Notes: generated from the letters alone by a model not told the origin. A stretch of 64,000 nt of DNA from Shewanella piezotolerans WP3 (GCF_000014885.1 NC_011566.1:2585501-2649500); one strand, 5' to 3'; numbered from the stretch's first letter, positions 45,825-55,011 are shown. Made by a program: numbers and translations.

Positions 45825-46094
45825 ATGGCACAACGTAACCGTACATTTTTCAACCAAACCTCCAATACACATGCACCGTGTAGTTTTTCTATTTTGGTTT
45901 CGGTAGTAGTGTTAAATATGATCTATTCAAGCGCTTTTGGCGGCGTAAACCAACAGGGCGTTACTGCTAAAGAAAATCCAAGCTTAATCGCCAAAAGCCG
46001 TTACAGTGCTGGGTTGATATGTAAAGACAGAGGTTGGGAGTTTTGTGCTTCATGGGCGAATATAAAGCGAATTCCAGGTAGCCGCATAGCTTAA
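45825..46094 (+). CDS. Hypothetical small exported protein
   Basis: 89 residues, unrecognised. A hydrophobic segment (about 20-38, FSILVSVVVLNMIYSSAFG) looks like a signal peptide. The remaining 50 residues contain two cysteines (LICKDRGWEFCASW) that could form a disulfide. GGAGGCAGATT before ATG 45825 is a very good ribosome site. It ends 33 bases before the interrupted response-regulator gene. Confidence 0.55.
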   Translation: MAQRNRTFFNQTSNTHAPCSFSILVSVVVLNMIYSSAFGGVNQQGVTAKENPSLIAKSRYSAGLICKDRGWEFCASWANIKRIPGSRIA

Positions 46095-46318
46095 AAATAA
46101 GCCTCTTCGCTTTAAGCTGTTATAAACTAGTACTCAGAGCTTTTCCCCATTAAATAAGCAAGCTCAGCGATATTACTTACCTGCATTTTTTGCATTACTT
46201 TTTGTCTATGTAACTCTAAAGTTCTTTGTGCTACGTTTAATTCAGCGGCCACCTGGTAAGCCCCTAGAACAGTAGACACTTCATAGAGTTATACTTAACC
46301 AAAAATATGAGGTGTTAC

Positions 46319-46612
46319 ATGCGCGGAAAACGATATCCAGATGAGTTCAAAATAGAAGCTGTTAAACAAGTCACTGAGCGTGGTTATCAAATCGCAGATG
46401 TTGCTGATAGATTAGGCGTCACTTCCAAAAGTTTGCACAACTGGATTAATAAGTTTGATAAGCCGGAAAAGCAACACATCACCATTGATAATCAACAAGA
46501 CGAAATACGTAAACTCAAGGCTGAACTACGTCGCGTAACCGAAGAGCGAAATATCCTAAAGGAGGCCGCCGTGTACTTTGCAAGCGAGTCAAAGAAAAGT
46601 ACACGTTCATAA
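46319..46612 (+). CDS. IS3-family OrfA, helix-turn-helix protein
   Basis: 97 residues. The N-terminal helix-turn-helix (KRYPDEFKIEAVKQV, then VADRLGVTSKSLHNWI) binds the element ends. The C-terminal leucine-zipper-like helix (about 55-85, DEIRKLKAELRRVTEERNIL) multimerises. Start ATG 46319 behind GAGGT. Ribosomes probably slip -1 near CAAAGAAAAG (46590-46599) to make the OrfAB transposase. Confidence 0.9.
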   Translation: MRGKRYPDEFKIEAVKQVTERGYQIADVADRLGVTSKSLHNWINKFDKPEKQHITIDNQQDEIRKLKAELRRVTEERNILKEAAVYFASESKKSTRS

Positions 46613-47469
46613 AGTCTAGGCTCAAGCACTACCCAGTAAAAACCCTATGCGAAATACTTGGCGTTCACCGCAGCGGCTTCTATGCCTGGCTTAAGGAGCC
46701 TCTGAGTCGCAGAGCTACTGAAGATAAGCGACTACTAGGTAAAATTAAACAGTATTGGCTAGAAAGCGGTTGTGTGTATGGCTACCGAAATATCACTTTA
46801 GACCTTAAAGATGATGGTGAGGCTGTTGGAAAAAATCGGGTATATCGGATCATGAGAACAGCTGATATTAAGGCTGTACGTGGCTATAAGCGCAATCCAA
46901 GTTTTGGCAGAGGCGATGTTAGTCATACAGCACCAAATACGTTAAATAGAGGGTTTGACATCGCTGAGCCCAATAAAGTTTGGGTGACCGACTTTACCTA
47001 TATTCGGACTCATGAAGGTTGGCTATATCTCACTGTTGTTATCGATCTATTCTCTCGACAAGTTGTCGGTTGGACAATGAAAAGTACAGCTAGAGCTGAC
47101 CTAGTTATTGATGCGCTACTGATGGCGGTATGGAGACGCACTCCAACAGAAAAGGTGCTTATCCATTCCGATCAAGGCGTGCAATATACTTGCTCTGATT
47201 GGCGCAGCTTTCTTAAAGAGCACAACCTGGAAGCGAGTATGAGTCGAAGAGGAAACTGTCATGATAATGCAGTTGCTGAAAGCTTTTTCTCATTACTGAA
47301 AAAAGACAGGATTAAGCGAAAAGTCTACAAAACCAGAGATGAAGCGCGTGCTGAAATATTTAACTATATCGAATATTTCTACAATCCAGTGCGGCATCAT
47401 GGTAGTAATAACGGACTGTCTCCAATGAATTTTGAAAAGCAGTATTATGAGAACTTAGAAAGTGTCTAG
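46591..47469 (+). CDS. IS3-family OrfB transposase (reached by -1 frameshift)
   Basis: DDE integrase-type catalytic part, frame -1 to OrfA. The frame is open from 46525, but its product is expected as an OrfAB fusion, continuing KYTFIKSRLKHYPVKTLC after the slip. Catalytic residues are in VWVTDFTYIRTHEGWLYLTV (first Asp), LIHSDQGVQY (second Asp) and RGNCHDNAVAESFFSLLKK (Glu). It ends at TAG 47469, 18 bases before the element end. No stop or frameshift interrupts it. Confidence 0.88.
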   Translation, partial: KEKYTFIKSRLKHYPVKTLCEILGVHRSGFYAWLKEPLSRRATEDKRLLGKIKQYWLESGCVYGYRNITLDLKDDGEAVGKNRVYRIMRTADIKAVRGYKRNPSFGRGDVSHTAPNTLNRGFDIAEPNKVWVTDFTYIRTHEGWLYLTVVIDLFSRQVVGWTMKSTARADLVIDALLMAVWRRTPTEKVLIHSDQGVQYTCSDWRSFLKEHNLEASMSRRGNCHDNAVAESFFSLLKKDRIKRKVYKTRDEARAEIFNYIEYFYNPVRHHGSNNGLSPMNFEKQYYENLESV

Positions 47470-47973
47470 AAAACTAGGGGCTTACCAACCACTTTATTCA
47501 GTTTTCCTTCCAATACCTTTTCCATTACCTCATATTCTCTTGGAGTCAGTGTTGCGAGTTTAGTTTCCAAGGCTTCTCGAGCTAAGTTTCGTTGCGTGTA
47601 CTGCATCGTTTGTATTTTTGCTTTTTCCAGTAATGATAGGAGTTTATCTCCATCAACAGGCTTCTCGAGGAAATCAATAGCACCTTTTTGGATTGCTTGT
47701 ACAGCCATGGCTATATTTCCATGGCCAGTTAACATTATCACGGCGATTGGACTTTGCAGTGTTGTTAAGTGGCTTAGTAAGGCACTTCCATCCATTCCAG
47801 GCATTTGTACATCTAAAATAGCAATACCTGCTTGGGTAATATCCGCGCTACTTAAAAAAGCATCGGCGGACAAAAAGCCTAAAGGATCATAGCCGAGTCC
47901 GGTTAACATCCAAGTCAACGAGTCGAGTACATCTTGATCATCATCGACCAAATATAATCTGCACAATGTTGTG

Positions 47974-49734
47974 TTACTCCAGTGGTAGGGTGATAGTTAA
48001 AGTTAAACCTATATCTCGATTATTACAGGCACTGATCTCGCCATGATGCTCTTCTATTATGCGTTTACAAATTATCATACCTAGGCCTAATCCATTCTTC
48101 TTTGATGTTTCAAATGGAAAGAAAAGGCGTTCTAATTCTTGCGGTAACAGACCTTTACCGTTATCAGTAAATTCAATTTTTACTTGATCTCCAACTAACG
48201 CCATCGTTATAAATAATTGAGGCTTTGCAACGTCCTCCATTGCATCGAGAGCATTACGTATTATATTGACAAAAACCTGTTGCAGTAGACTCGCATCACC
48301 AGTGATGCCGATGTTTTCTAATGTTAACTGCGGATTTAGTTTAACTCTTGAGAATTCTGCAGCCATTAGCGTTAATGTATCGTCAAGGATCATGTTAATA
48401 TTGCAGTGGCTCATAACACTTGGTTGATGGCAAAAATTTCTGAAGCGTTGAATTGTTTCTTGGGCGCGATCTACTTGCTGGATTGCTTTAGTCATTGCTT
48501 CTTTAAGCTCAGTCTGTTCTGCAGACAAGCGGTAGATACAACCTTGTGTTAGATAACGGATCCCGGCTAGAGGTTGATTGAGTTCATGAGCAATACCAGA
48601 TGCCATCTCTCCGGTTAAAAGCACTCTTTGTGCTTTATAAAACTGTTCAGTTTGGGTAAATAGCGCGTCTTGGGTCATTTTATGCTGATAGATTTCAGAT
48701 TTTAAGTCGTGAGTCCGCAAAACCACTAGTCTCTTAACTCTTAAATGATGTAAATAACCGAGAAACAGAAAAATAAAACCTGCAATAACCCATGGAAGAG
48801 CAGTTTTAAAAATTGAGGTCCAGTTTGTTACAAATGGCCATTGCTGCAATTGCCTTAATAGCTTAAATACACTGCTATCATTTACAGTCGCTGACCAGGA
48901 ATCATATCGGCCATAAAACGCGGCATCGTCCGTTGCATGAATAGAAAGTAAGGATTTAATCACTTTAGTCGCGAGTCGATGATCCGTTTTACCTAATTTT
49001 GAAAAAGAGTAATAGGGGTATAGCTTGCTTGAACTCTGACATTTAAGTTCCGTTGATGGTTTGGTTAACACCACTTTTAGTGTCGTCGCTGAGATTTCAC
49101 GGTGCTTAATGGCATTCTCTAATACACAGGTAGGCAAAATAGCGATATCAGTATCACCAGCTTCGATCATTGAAAGTAGTTTATTTTGCGGAAAACCGAC
49201 AAAATCTAACTGCTTAAAGTCATCAAATGGATTAAGACCTTGTTGCGCCATTTGCCCTGCAAATATTTGAAAGCCACCAAATGCTTTTCGATCAGTAGAA
49301 ACTACTTTTAACTGACTAAGATCAGTAACGCTGTTTACTTCAAGTTCCTGATGAGTGACTAGTGCTGAACCTACTGCAAATGCGGGGTTACTGGACATCA
49401 AAGGTACCAGTGTTAGTAGGCTACTAGTACCGTGGTCTTTTTTATAACTGACCGCTGTTAACGCATTAGTGATAATGAAATCTACTGTTTTTTGTTCTAC
49501 GGCTTCATCTAGCTCTGTAGGGGTTAAAACAACCAATTGGACCGGGGTGTCTAGATCTGTTTCCAAACGGGTAATTGTTGGTTGCCAACGCGAGAGGACT
49601 GCTTCAGTGTGTGCAAATGCCAATACACCTATCCGTAAGGTTTTTGTATCGCTAGCATAGCTAAACGTGGAAAAACAAAAATATGCAATGATAGCGATGA
49701 GGCAAAATCGGAAATCCATTAAAATAGTTAGCAT
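47974..49734 (-). CDS. Sensor histidine kinase with PhnD/TtrS-like periplasmic domain
   Basis: 586 residues. A signal/membrane segment (about 8-27) leads to a periplasmic substrate-binding domain of the PhnD/phosphonate-binding type (about 32-290, starting LRIGVLAFAHTEAVLSRWQP), as in the tetrathionate sensor TtrS. One transmembrane helix follows (about 312-330, ALPWVIAGFIFLFLGYL). The phospho-acceptor His is in GEMASGIAHELNQPLAG, and the ATPase has NIIRNALDAM, DNGKGL and GLGLGM. The ligand is unknown. It is 8 bases from the split regulator gene, and a palindrome shared with the apbE/lipoprotein promoter lies upstream at 49822-49835. Confidence 0.9.
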   Translation of the reverse strand: MLTILMDFRFCLIAIIAYFCFSTFSYASDTKTLRIGVLAFAHTEAVLSRWQPTITRLETDLDTPVQLVVLTPTELDEAVEQKTVDFIITNALTAVSYKKDHGTSSLLTLVPLMSSNPAFAVGSALVTHQELEVNSVTDLSQLKVVSTDRKAFGGFQIFAGQMAQQGLNPFDDFKQLDFVGFPQNKLLSMIEAGDTDIAILPTCVLENAIKHREISATTLKVVLTKPSTELKCQSSSKLYPYYSFSKLGKTDHRLATKVIKSLLSIHATDDAAFYGRYDSWSATVNDSSVFKLLRQLQQWPFVTNWTSIFKTALPWVIAGFIFLFLGYLHHLRVKRLVVLRTHDLKSEIYQHKMTQDALFTQTEQFYKAQRVLLTGEMASGIAHELNQPLAGIRYLTQGCIYRLSAEQTELKEAMTKAIQQVDRAQETIQRFRNFCHQPSVMSHCNINMILDDTLTLMAAEFSRVKLNPQLTLENIGITGDASLLQQVFVNIIRNALDAMEDVAKPQLFITMALVGDQVKIEFTDNGKGLLPQELERLFFPFETSKKNGLGLGMIICKRIIEEHHGEISACNNRDIGLTLTITLPLE

Positions 49735-49821
49735 GGGGTGGTAACTGCATTATGGCGCAATAATGGCTTTTTTGCTAAATATAATGCTATTAAGTGAAAA
49801 AACTCACATCTATTATAATTA

Positions 49822-49835
49822 TGCGGAAAACCACT
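49822..49835. promoter_or_regulatory. Palindromic site, copy 1 (kinase promoter)
   Basis: TGCGGAAAACCACT; read on the other strand AGTGGTTTTCCGCA. It differs by one base from the core of the perfect palindrome at 51180-51197. It lies 88-101 bases before the kinase start. Inverted half-sites with a 4-base centre suit a FixJ/NarL-type regulator dimer, most simply the split regulator encoded next to the kinase. Confidence 0.6.
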
Positions 49836-49888
49836 ATATAAATTAATATTTATATCATGCCAATGAATAAACGGTATATTTATTGTTT

Positions 49889-51055
49889 TTAGTCAGCAAC
49901 TTTAAGTCGATAGCGATCAAATCCATTACTTTCCATTTTTATTCCATCTTCAGTCAAATACCAAACAGCTTCAATGCCTGGATTGCTATTAACATAATCA
50001 AGAGATTGTTGATAAGGCATTAGAAACAACATAGTTGATATAATGTCAGCATATATCTGGTTGTTATTCATAATTACTGTCGTTGATATACCAGTACGCT
50101 TAGGCTTTAGTGTTTTTGGGTTGATCAAATGATGATACTCTTTACCGTTAGCAAGGTAATATCGTAGATAATTACCGCTAGACACTAAGGTTAAATCCTT
50201 ACCAGTAATAATTTCATGATATTGCTCTGTTAACGTTTGGCAACGTGCTAACTCGTTGTTATATTTTTTGCATATAGGGTTTTCTATTGCGGTTGTGAAC
50301 TCTCTTCCTTGTGGATGGAAACCATAATGTCTTATGTTACCACCAGCATTAATCATAAAGTTTTTAACCCCATCTTTTTTAAGCTGTCGGTATACCATTT
50401 CAGCCATCCAGCCTTTAGCAATGCCGCCTAAATCTATACTCATCCCTGTTTTCATTTGTATTGTATTTTCTTTTTTATCTAACTGTATGTTATTAATATT
50501 TACCAGTTTAGCAGCGTTTATGAGCTCTATTTCTGTCGGCGTTCCACATTGTTGTAGTCGCTTGGTTTCACCTTTGCACTGGGCTCTATAACCTCGCCAA
50601 AGATCAATCACGGGAGAGAGAGCTATGTTAAAGTAGCCATCCGATTTTTTATACCACTCAATACTTTCTTGTATCATTGCAGTTAATTCTGGCGAAATTA
50701 TATGCTTTTCAGCCGGGGTGTTGTTGATTGTTTTTACATTCGTCACATGAGGATAGGTACTATAATTTGATGCAAGGTAATGATATTTTTGTATGACATG
50801 CAGAGCATTGCACATAATTTTTTCCGAACTATTCTCTCCATATATATTGATGCTTATTGAGGTTCCAAAATATTTTAGAGTCGTCAAGTTTTTCCCATAA
50901 TCAGTCTTTGTTATTATTGCGTTGCCTTCGCAGCGGTACGGTTCACCGTGCGTATCGACAGTAATGACTTTGAATTCTGGTGCTTCAGGCTGTGGTAGTA
51001 ACGCAGCTTGTGTATATGTAGATAATAGTAATAGGGGTAATATATATTTCTTCAC
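49889..51055 (-). CDS. apbE: FAD:protein FMN transferase, ApbE family, GTG start
   Basis: 388 residues with a signal peptide (about 1-17, LPLLLLSTYTQA). ApbE enzymes attach FMN from FAD to Thr or Ser of exported flavoproteins. Family motifs are SIDLGGIAKGWMAE, FMINAGGNI, HLINPKT and the metal-binding ADIISTMLFLM. The N-terminal 80 residues are an extension. Start GTG 51055 with AAAGG 7 bases upstream. It is divergent from a lipoprotein with a flavinylation motif, its likely substrate. Confidence 0.92.
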   Translation of the reverse strand: MKKYILPLLLLSTYTQAALLPQPEAPEFKVITVDTHGEPYRCEGNAIITKTDYGKNLTTLKYFGTSISINIYGENSSEKIMCNALHVIQKYHYLASNYSTYPHVTNVKTINNTPAEKHIISPELTAMIQESIEWYKKSDGYFNIALSPVIDLWRGYRAQCKGETKRLQQCGTPTEIELINAAKLVNINNIQLDKKENTIQMKTGMSIDLGGIAKGWMAEMVYRQLKKDGVKNFMINAGGNIRHYGFHPQGREFTTAIENPICKKYNNELARCQTLTEQYHEIITGKDLTLVSSGNYLRYYLANGKEYHHLINPKTLKPKRTGISTTVIMNNNQIYADIISTMLFLMPYQQSLDYVNSNPGIEAVWYLTEDGIKMESNGFDRYRLKVAD

Positions 51056-51179
51056 GTAACAACCTTTGACTTTAAGTGGCTGACTTTATCTTTTAATTAT
51101 TAACATGTGATTATTAAAATTTAAAAAAACAATGCGCCAAATGTTATCTCTGTCAAACAAATAGAATAAACCTTTCTTT

Positions 51180-51197
51180 ATTGCGGTTTTCCGCAAT
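51180..51197. promoter_or_regulatory. Palindromic site, copy 2 (divergent apbE/lipoprotein promoter)
   Basis: ATTGCGG-tttt-CCGCAAT, a perfect 7-bp inverted repeat with a 4-base centre in the 202-base divergent promoter. It is 61 bases before the lipoprotein start. The same core recurs before the kinase gene (49822-49835), linking all genes of this block to one regulator. Confidence 0.65.
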
Positions 51198-51257
51198 TGT
51201 CGAAAACATTTAACCTTTTATGCTGTTAGCAATGAAATAACATTTAAAGGTTTTAAT

Positions 51258-52589
51258 ATGAAATTTAATCGTAAGCTTGTATTTAGTGCCGCTACTATTA
51301 TGACAATGACTTTAGCGGGATGTAGCAATACAACGCCCCATGGAAAATATGTCGATGGAATACATGATGTATCTGCGAAAGGTAAGAAGAGCATTATTAC
51401 GCTCACCGTAGAAGTGAAGAATGGCCACATAGTTGATATTAAAACTAAATCACAGAAAGAGACTGAATCACTGTATTTGAATGCTGAGCGGTTATTGTCA
51501 AAAGTGGTTTCCAATAATGGCCAGGAAGGTATCGACGCTGTATCAGGAGCAACTTACTCTTCCAATGGCATATTAAAAGCGATTAATACCCTCCCAAGAG
51601 TAGACGGTACGACACCAGAATATGTACCAGTAGGCTCTAAAGAAGCCTCAGGAGATGACGCCTTTAAGTTGAAATGGTCTATTCAACCACAATTAGGCTT
51701 ACTAAAAGGTGATTATTATTATCAAGAAGCACGCTTCCGTCAGGGACATATGGGGAGTGTTGCGATCGTAACTGACACTAGTAATGCCAAAGACGTGATA
51801 TTTGCTGAATTTAATGAGAGTGGCCGTCCTAACTATTACACTCGCCTGTACCAAGATGTGCCTAAACGCATGTCTGAATACAACTTTTCTATGGGGAAGA
51901 AAAAGGGCACTGCTTGGGTGCAGTCAGCGCTTACCATGGAAAAGTTAATGGTTGAACAAGACAAGTTAACTTTTGAATTGAATCCTGATTTTGATCCTGC
52001 CTTAGCTAATAAATTAAAAGAACCTAATCGCTTAAAGTATGCCGGCATTGACGTTGTAGCGGGTGCATCCAATAGTATTCAGCAATCAATGGTACCGCTC
52101 ACCGCTAAAATTCATGCTCAAATATATGGAGAGGGCACAGAGCAGTTATTTTATCAACATGCAGAAAAGCTGCTTGATGAAAAAGGTAAGTGGACTGGAG
52201 TGACTGCATTACTTCGTTTAGTGGTAGACAAGAATAGTAAGCAGATCACTAAAGCCCATTACGACGAGATTTTTGCTGATGAGAAAAAATTGATCAGCGA
52301 CGCCTCATTAAAGAAATTCTATCGTCAGTCTAAATATGAATCTATTAATTATGCTGAGCCAGCAAGAATTGGCTTTAACGTCATGATTGATGCGCTAAAT
52401 GATCACCTACAGCAAGGTGGTTCACTGTTCCTCATTGATGATCTTCCTGCAACGGGTGATAGCGGAAGTTACGCGTCGACTGGATTTACTAAGCGTTCTG
52501 ATGCTTGGGAGCACTATCTAAAGCAAGCGAACATTCTTTACCAACAGATGCGCCAAGACAACGTAATTGTAGAACATAAAAAAATCTAG
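51258..52589 (+). CDS. FMN-binding lipoprotein, extracytoplasmic electron carrier
   Basis: 443 residues. Signal peptide with lipobox LAGC (Cys22). The first FMN-binding domain has the flavinylation signature DAVSGATYSS, with the acceptor at Thr99. A second repeat-like domain has DVVAGASNS (about 265-273), with Ser271 in the acceptor position. The last about 140 residues may be a third, degenerate repeat. The multi-domain layout recalls the flavinylated lipoprotein PplA of extracellular electron transfer in Listeria, although this is a Gram-negative. ApbE is encoded divergently and a porin follows after 31 bases. Confidence 0.87.
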   Translation: MKFNRKLVFSAATIMTMTLAGCSNTTPHGKYVDGIHDVSAKGKKSIITLTVEVKNGHIVDIKTKSQKETESLYLNAERLLSKVVSNNGQEGIDAVSGATYSSNGILKAINTLPRVDGTTPEYVPVGSKEASGDDAFKLKWSIQPQLGLLKGDYYYQEARFRQGHMGSVAIVTDTSNAKDVIFAEFNESGRPNYYTRLYQDVPKRMSEYNFSMGKKKGTAWVQSALTMEKLMVEQDKLTFELNPDFDPALANKLKEPNRLKYAGIDVVAGASNSIQQSMVPLTAKIHAQIYGEGTEQLFYQHAEKLLDEKGKWTGVTALLRLVVDKNSKQITKAHYDEIFADEKKLISDASLKKFYRQSKYESINYAEPARIGFNVMIDALNDHLQQGGSLFLIDDLPATGDSGSYASTGFTKRSDAWEHYLKQANILYQQMRQDNVIVEHKKI

Positions 52590-52620
52590 ATTAATAAAAT
52601 TAAATAAGTAAAGAGATACA

Positions 52621-53661
52621 ATGATGAAAACAATGAAAATAGCTTTGGTTGCCGTTGCTGTTCTAACCTCACCAAGCGTAATGGCTGATGCATATAAATT
52701 CTATGGCAGCATAGATTATTCGATTACCAATTCTGATAGTGGTAGTGCTACCCACAATGGCAAGAGCGGCACTGTGTTAGAAAATAACTGGAGTCGTTTA
52801 GGGATTAAAGGTGATGCTGCACTGACTCAAGACTTTAGTGTTTTCTATCAGATTGAAGTAGGGGTTAATGGTGCGTCACAAGATAAAGGCAGCAATCCTT
52901 TCTCTGCTCGCCCGACGTTCCTAGGGATAAAACACAGTTCTTATGGACAGCTAGCGGCTGGTAGAATTGATCCTGTATTCAAAATGGTCAAAGGAACAGC
53001 AGATGCCATGGATATGTACTCGATGAAACATGACCGTTTGTTTGCTGGCGACAAGCGCTGGGGGGATTCACTGCTATATAGAACTCAAAAATGGAACAAT
53101 ATACAGTTTGGCGCTAGCTATATTATGGAAGATAACTATTACGCTGAAGATGACATTCGACGCGACAATGGCAATTACCAAGTGGCAGTGACTTATGGTG
53201 ATAAGCACTTTAAGAGTAGCAATTTGTACTTAGCTGCTGCCTATAACGATGGCATAGAAGATATCAAAGGCGTTCGAGCCGTTGCTCAATATAAAGCGGG
53301 TAACTTAATGCTGGGTACTATCTACCAAAGCTCTGAATTGGTTAACCCTAACAAGACTAACTGGGAACAAAGAGATGGCGACGGCTTTATTATTAGCGCA
53401 AAATATCAAATCGACAAGCTATTACTAAAAGCGCAATATGGTCATGACGATTCAGGTACTGGTAAAATCGCTGGTCGAGTTTATGACGCTCTGGGCGAAG
53501 CCGCAACCGATGTTCCAGAAGTTTCACAGTGGGCAATAGGCGCAGAGTATCGTTTGAGCAAATCGACACGTATTCACACAGAAATTGGTCAGTTTGATGT
53601 AAAACAGTATTCAGATTTTGACGATACCATTGCAAGTATTGGCTTTAGAATAGACTTCTAA
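52621..53661 (+). CDS. Gram-negative porin
   Basis: 346-residue outer-membrane porin of the OmpC-like (porin_4) type. It has a signal peptide (about 1-22, VMADA) and the first strand KFYGSIDYSI. Then come the porin motif WSRLGIKGDAAL and QIEVGVNG, RPTFLGIKHSSYGQLAAGR with the constriction-loop region after it, and the C-terminal strand IGFRIDF ending in Phe. It is probably cotranscribed with the FMN lipoprotein, so it may admit the electron acceptor or ligand that the sensor detects. The 350-base gap that follows shows no gene or terminator. Confidence 0.88.
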   Translation: MMKTMKIALVAVAVLTSPSVMADAYKFYGSIDYSITNSDSGSATHNGKSGTVLENNWSRLGIKGDAALTQDFSVFYQIEVGVNGASQDKGSNPFSARPTFLGIKHSSYGQLAAGRIDPVFKMVKGTADAMDMYSMKHDRLFAGDKRWGDSLLYRTQKWNNIQFGASYIMEDNYYAEDDIRRDNGNYQVAVTYGDKHFKSSNLYLAAAYNDGIEDIKGVRAVAQYKAGNLMLGTIYQSSELVNPNKTNWEQRDGDGFIISAKYQIDKLLLKAQYGHDDSGTGKIAGRVYDALGEAATDVPEVSQWAIGAEYRLSKSTRIHTEIGQFDVKQYSDFDDTIASIGFRIDF

Positions 53662-54012
53662 AGCACTGGAAATAAATTAACCCCATAGAAGGCGCAGGGA
53701 AGCGCTTTCGACTGAGTAATTTGCTATTTATTCTCTTTTCTTCATATCTTTTACTTAAGGCCCTAAGTCGGTTTATTCAGATTGCCGCATAGCTATGCAT
53801 CTAGGTTGAAAATATCTCGGGATTACATTTCTAATAATGACTTTTTACTCAGCATTGTGACTAGTTGTAATGTTGGCCTTATATATATTTTTGTTATTGT
53901 TAAAGTCCGTTATCGTAATGACTATTCACCCGATAAACTGTAACTTCAGTCGTTGAATCGCCAAGCATGCTGTATGATTGTTGCCTATTTTATTGTACAA
54001 ACGGTTTCACAT

Positions 54013-54723
54013 ATGTCCCAAGTGGTTGATGATTTTATTGCGCCTCCTTGTTATGAAGAGATAACCATTCTCTACCAAGATGAGGTGATGCTTCTTATTA
54101 ACAAACCATCTGGATTGCTGTCATTATCAGGTAAAAATCCAGCAAATCTTGACTCTGTACATTACCGTTTAGTTAAGCTGTTTCCAGGCTGCTCTTTGGT
54201 GCATCGGCTAGATTTCGGTACGTCTGGAATAATGGTTATCGCGCTTAACAAGGACATCAATGCGTTACTATGTCGTCAATTTAGTGAACGAAGCGTGCTA
54301 AAACGCTATACGGCAATATTACTCGGTGAGCTCAAAGAAGATAAAGGCGTGATTTGTGCGGCAATCGCTAAAGATAAGCCTAATTTTCCATTGATGAAGC
54401 TATGTGAGCTGGAGGGCAAAGCTGCGCGCTCGCTCTATCAGGTTTTATCGAAAGAGTATTTAGGAAGTGCAAATTCGGCTGCGGAAAGAGCCCTTGATGA
54501 AGTTAGTGTGACAAGAGTTGAATTGACTCCTGAAACAGGCAGAACGCATCAACTTAGGATCCATAGCCAGTATATTGGCCACCCTATAATAGGTTGTGAT
54601 CTTTATGGCTCGGCTTATTCACGTCAGCTTGCATCAAGACTGATGCTGCATGCTACTAGGCTAGAGTTCGATCATCCGGTTACGGGCGTAAGAGTGCTTG
54701 GTTACAGCCCATGCCCCTTTTAA
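54013..54723 (+). CDS. RluA-family pseudouridine synthase
   Basis: About 236 residues. The catalytic motif HRLDFGTSGIMVIAL holds the active Asp, with the N-terminal LLINKPSGLLSLSG and the later TGRTHQLRIHSQYIGHPIIG. It is closest in outline to RluA (23S rRNA/tRNA uridine 746/32), but another family member is possible. The start is uncertain: ATG 54013 is preferred because homology begins soon after; ATG 53974 and TTG 53953 are also in frame, and none has a good ribosome site. Confidence 0.85.
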   Translation: MSQVVDDFIAPPCYEEITILYQDEVMLLINKPSGLLSLSGKNPANLDSVHYRLVKLFPGCSLVHRLDFGTSGIMVIALNKDINALLCRQFSERSVLKRYTAILLGELKEDKGVICAAIAKDKPNFPLMKLCELEGKAARSLYQVLSKEYLGSANSAAERALDEVSVTRVELTPETGRTHQLRIHSQYIGHPIIGCDLYGSAYSRQLASRLMLHATRLEFDHPVTGVRVLGYSPCPF

Positions 54724-55011
54724 CCTGTATTTTGGCCTTTTAGTATTAATTGTTCTCAACTTAATCAATAGTGAATGACTTTATACAACTCCCTTTGTGC
54801 TAGTCATGAATTGTTACAACATGCTTTGGCTCACAGTATGTTGTCGCTCCCTCTGCTGTTAAATATTTGTTATCTTATCTGGGTAAAGCGTTACTTCCTG
54901 TAAAACTTCTAGCCAGTTTTACGTGATTATCGCTACTCTCTTAGCCAAAAATCGATGCCGACTAAAGCATGGAAGCTCGATTTAGTGCAAAACAAGAAAA
55001 TAGGAATTTAC

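Larger units (their letters stand above)
46254..47487 (+). mobile_element. IS3-family element (about 1,234 bp), complete
   Basis: The left end TGGTAAGCCCCTAG and the right end CTAGGGGCTTACCA are perfect 14-bp terminal inverted repeats. After a mismatched 5-base stretch the repeat continues with TAGACACTT on both sides. Target duplication is ACC at 46251-46253 and 47488-47490. The two overlapping genes orfA/orfB and the 3-bp duplication fit the IS3 family (IS51/IS3-like groups). All parts are intact, so insertion may be recent and the element mobile. Confidence 0.9.
46127..47966 (-). pseudogene. FixJ/TtrR-type response regulator split by an IS
   Basis: The receiver domain is intact: LYLVDDDQD acidic pocket, phospho-Asp in AILDVQMPG, MLTGHGN and the conserved lysine in DFLEKPVDG. 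The LuxR-type output domain begins (LTPREYEVMEKVLEGKLNKVV) and is cut by an IS3-family element. On the far side (46127-46250) the same frame resumes AAELNVAQRTLELHRQKV and ends at TAG. Removing the element and one copy of the 3-bp duplication restores NKVVAAELN exactly. The start is TTG 47966 with GGAG upstream, 8 bases after the kinase stop. The regulator lacks its recognition helix as it stands. Confidence 0.92.

Noticed and set aside
46307..46318. Upstream ATG for OrfA of the IS3 element
   Set aside because: GAGGT is spaced for ATG 46319, which also gives the usual family N-terminus.
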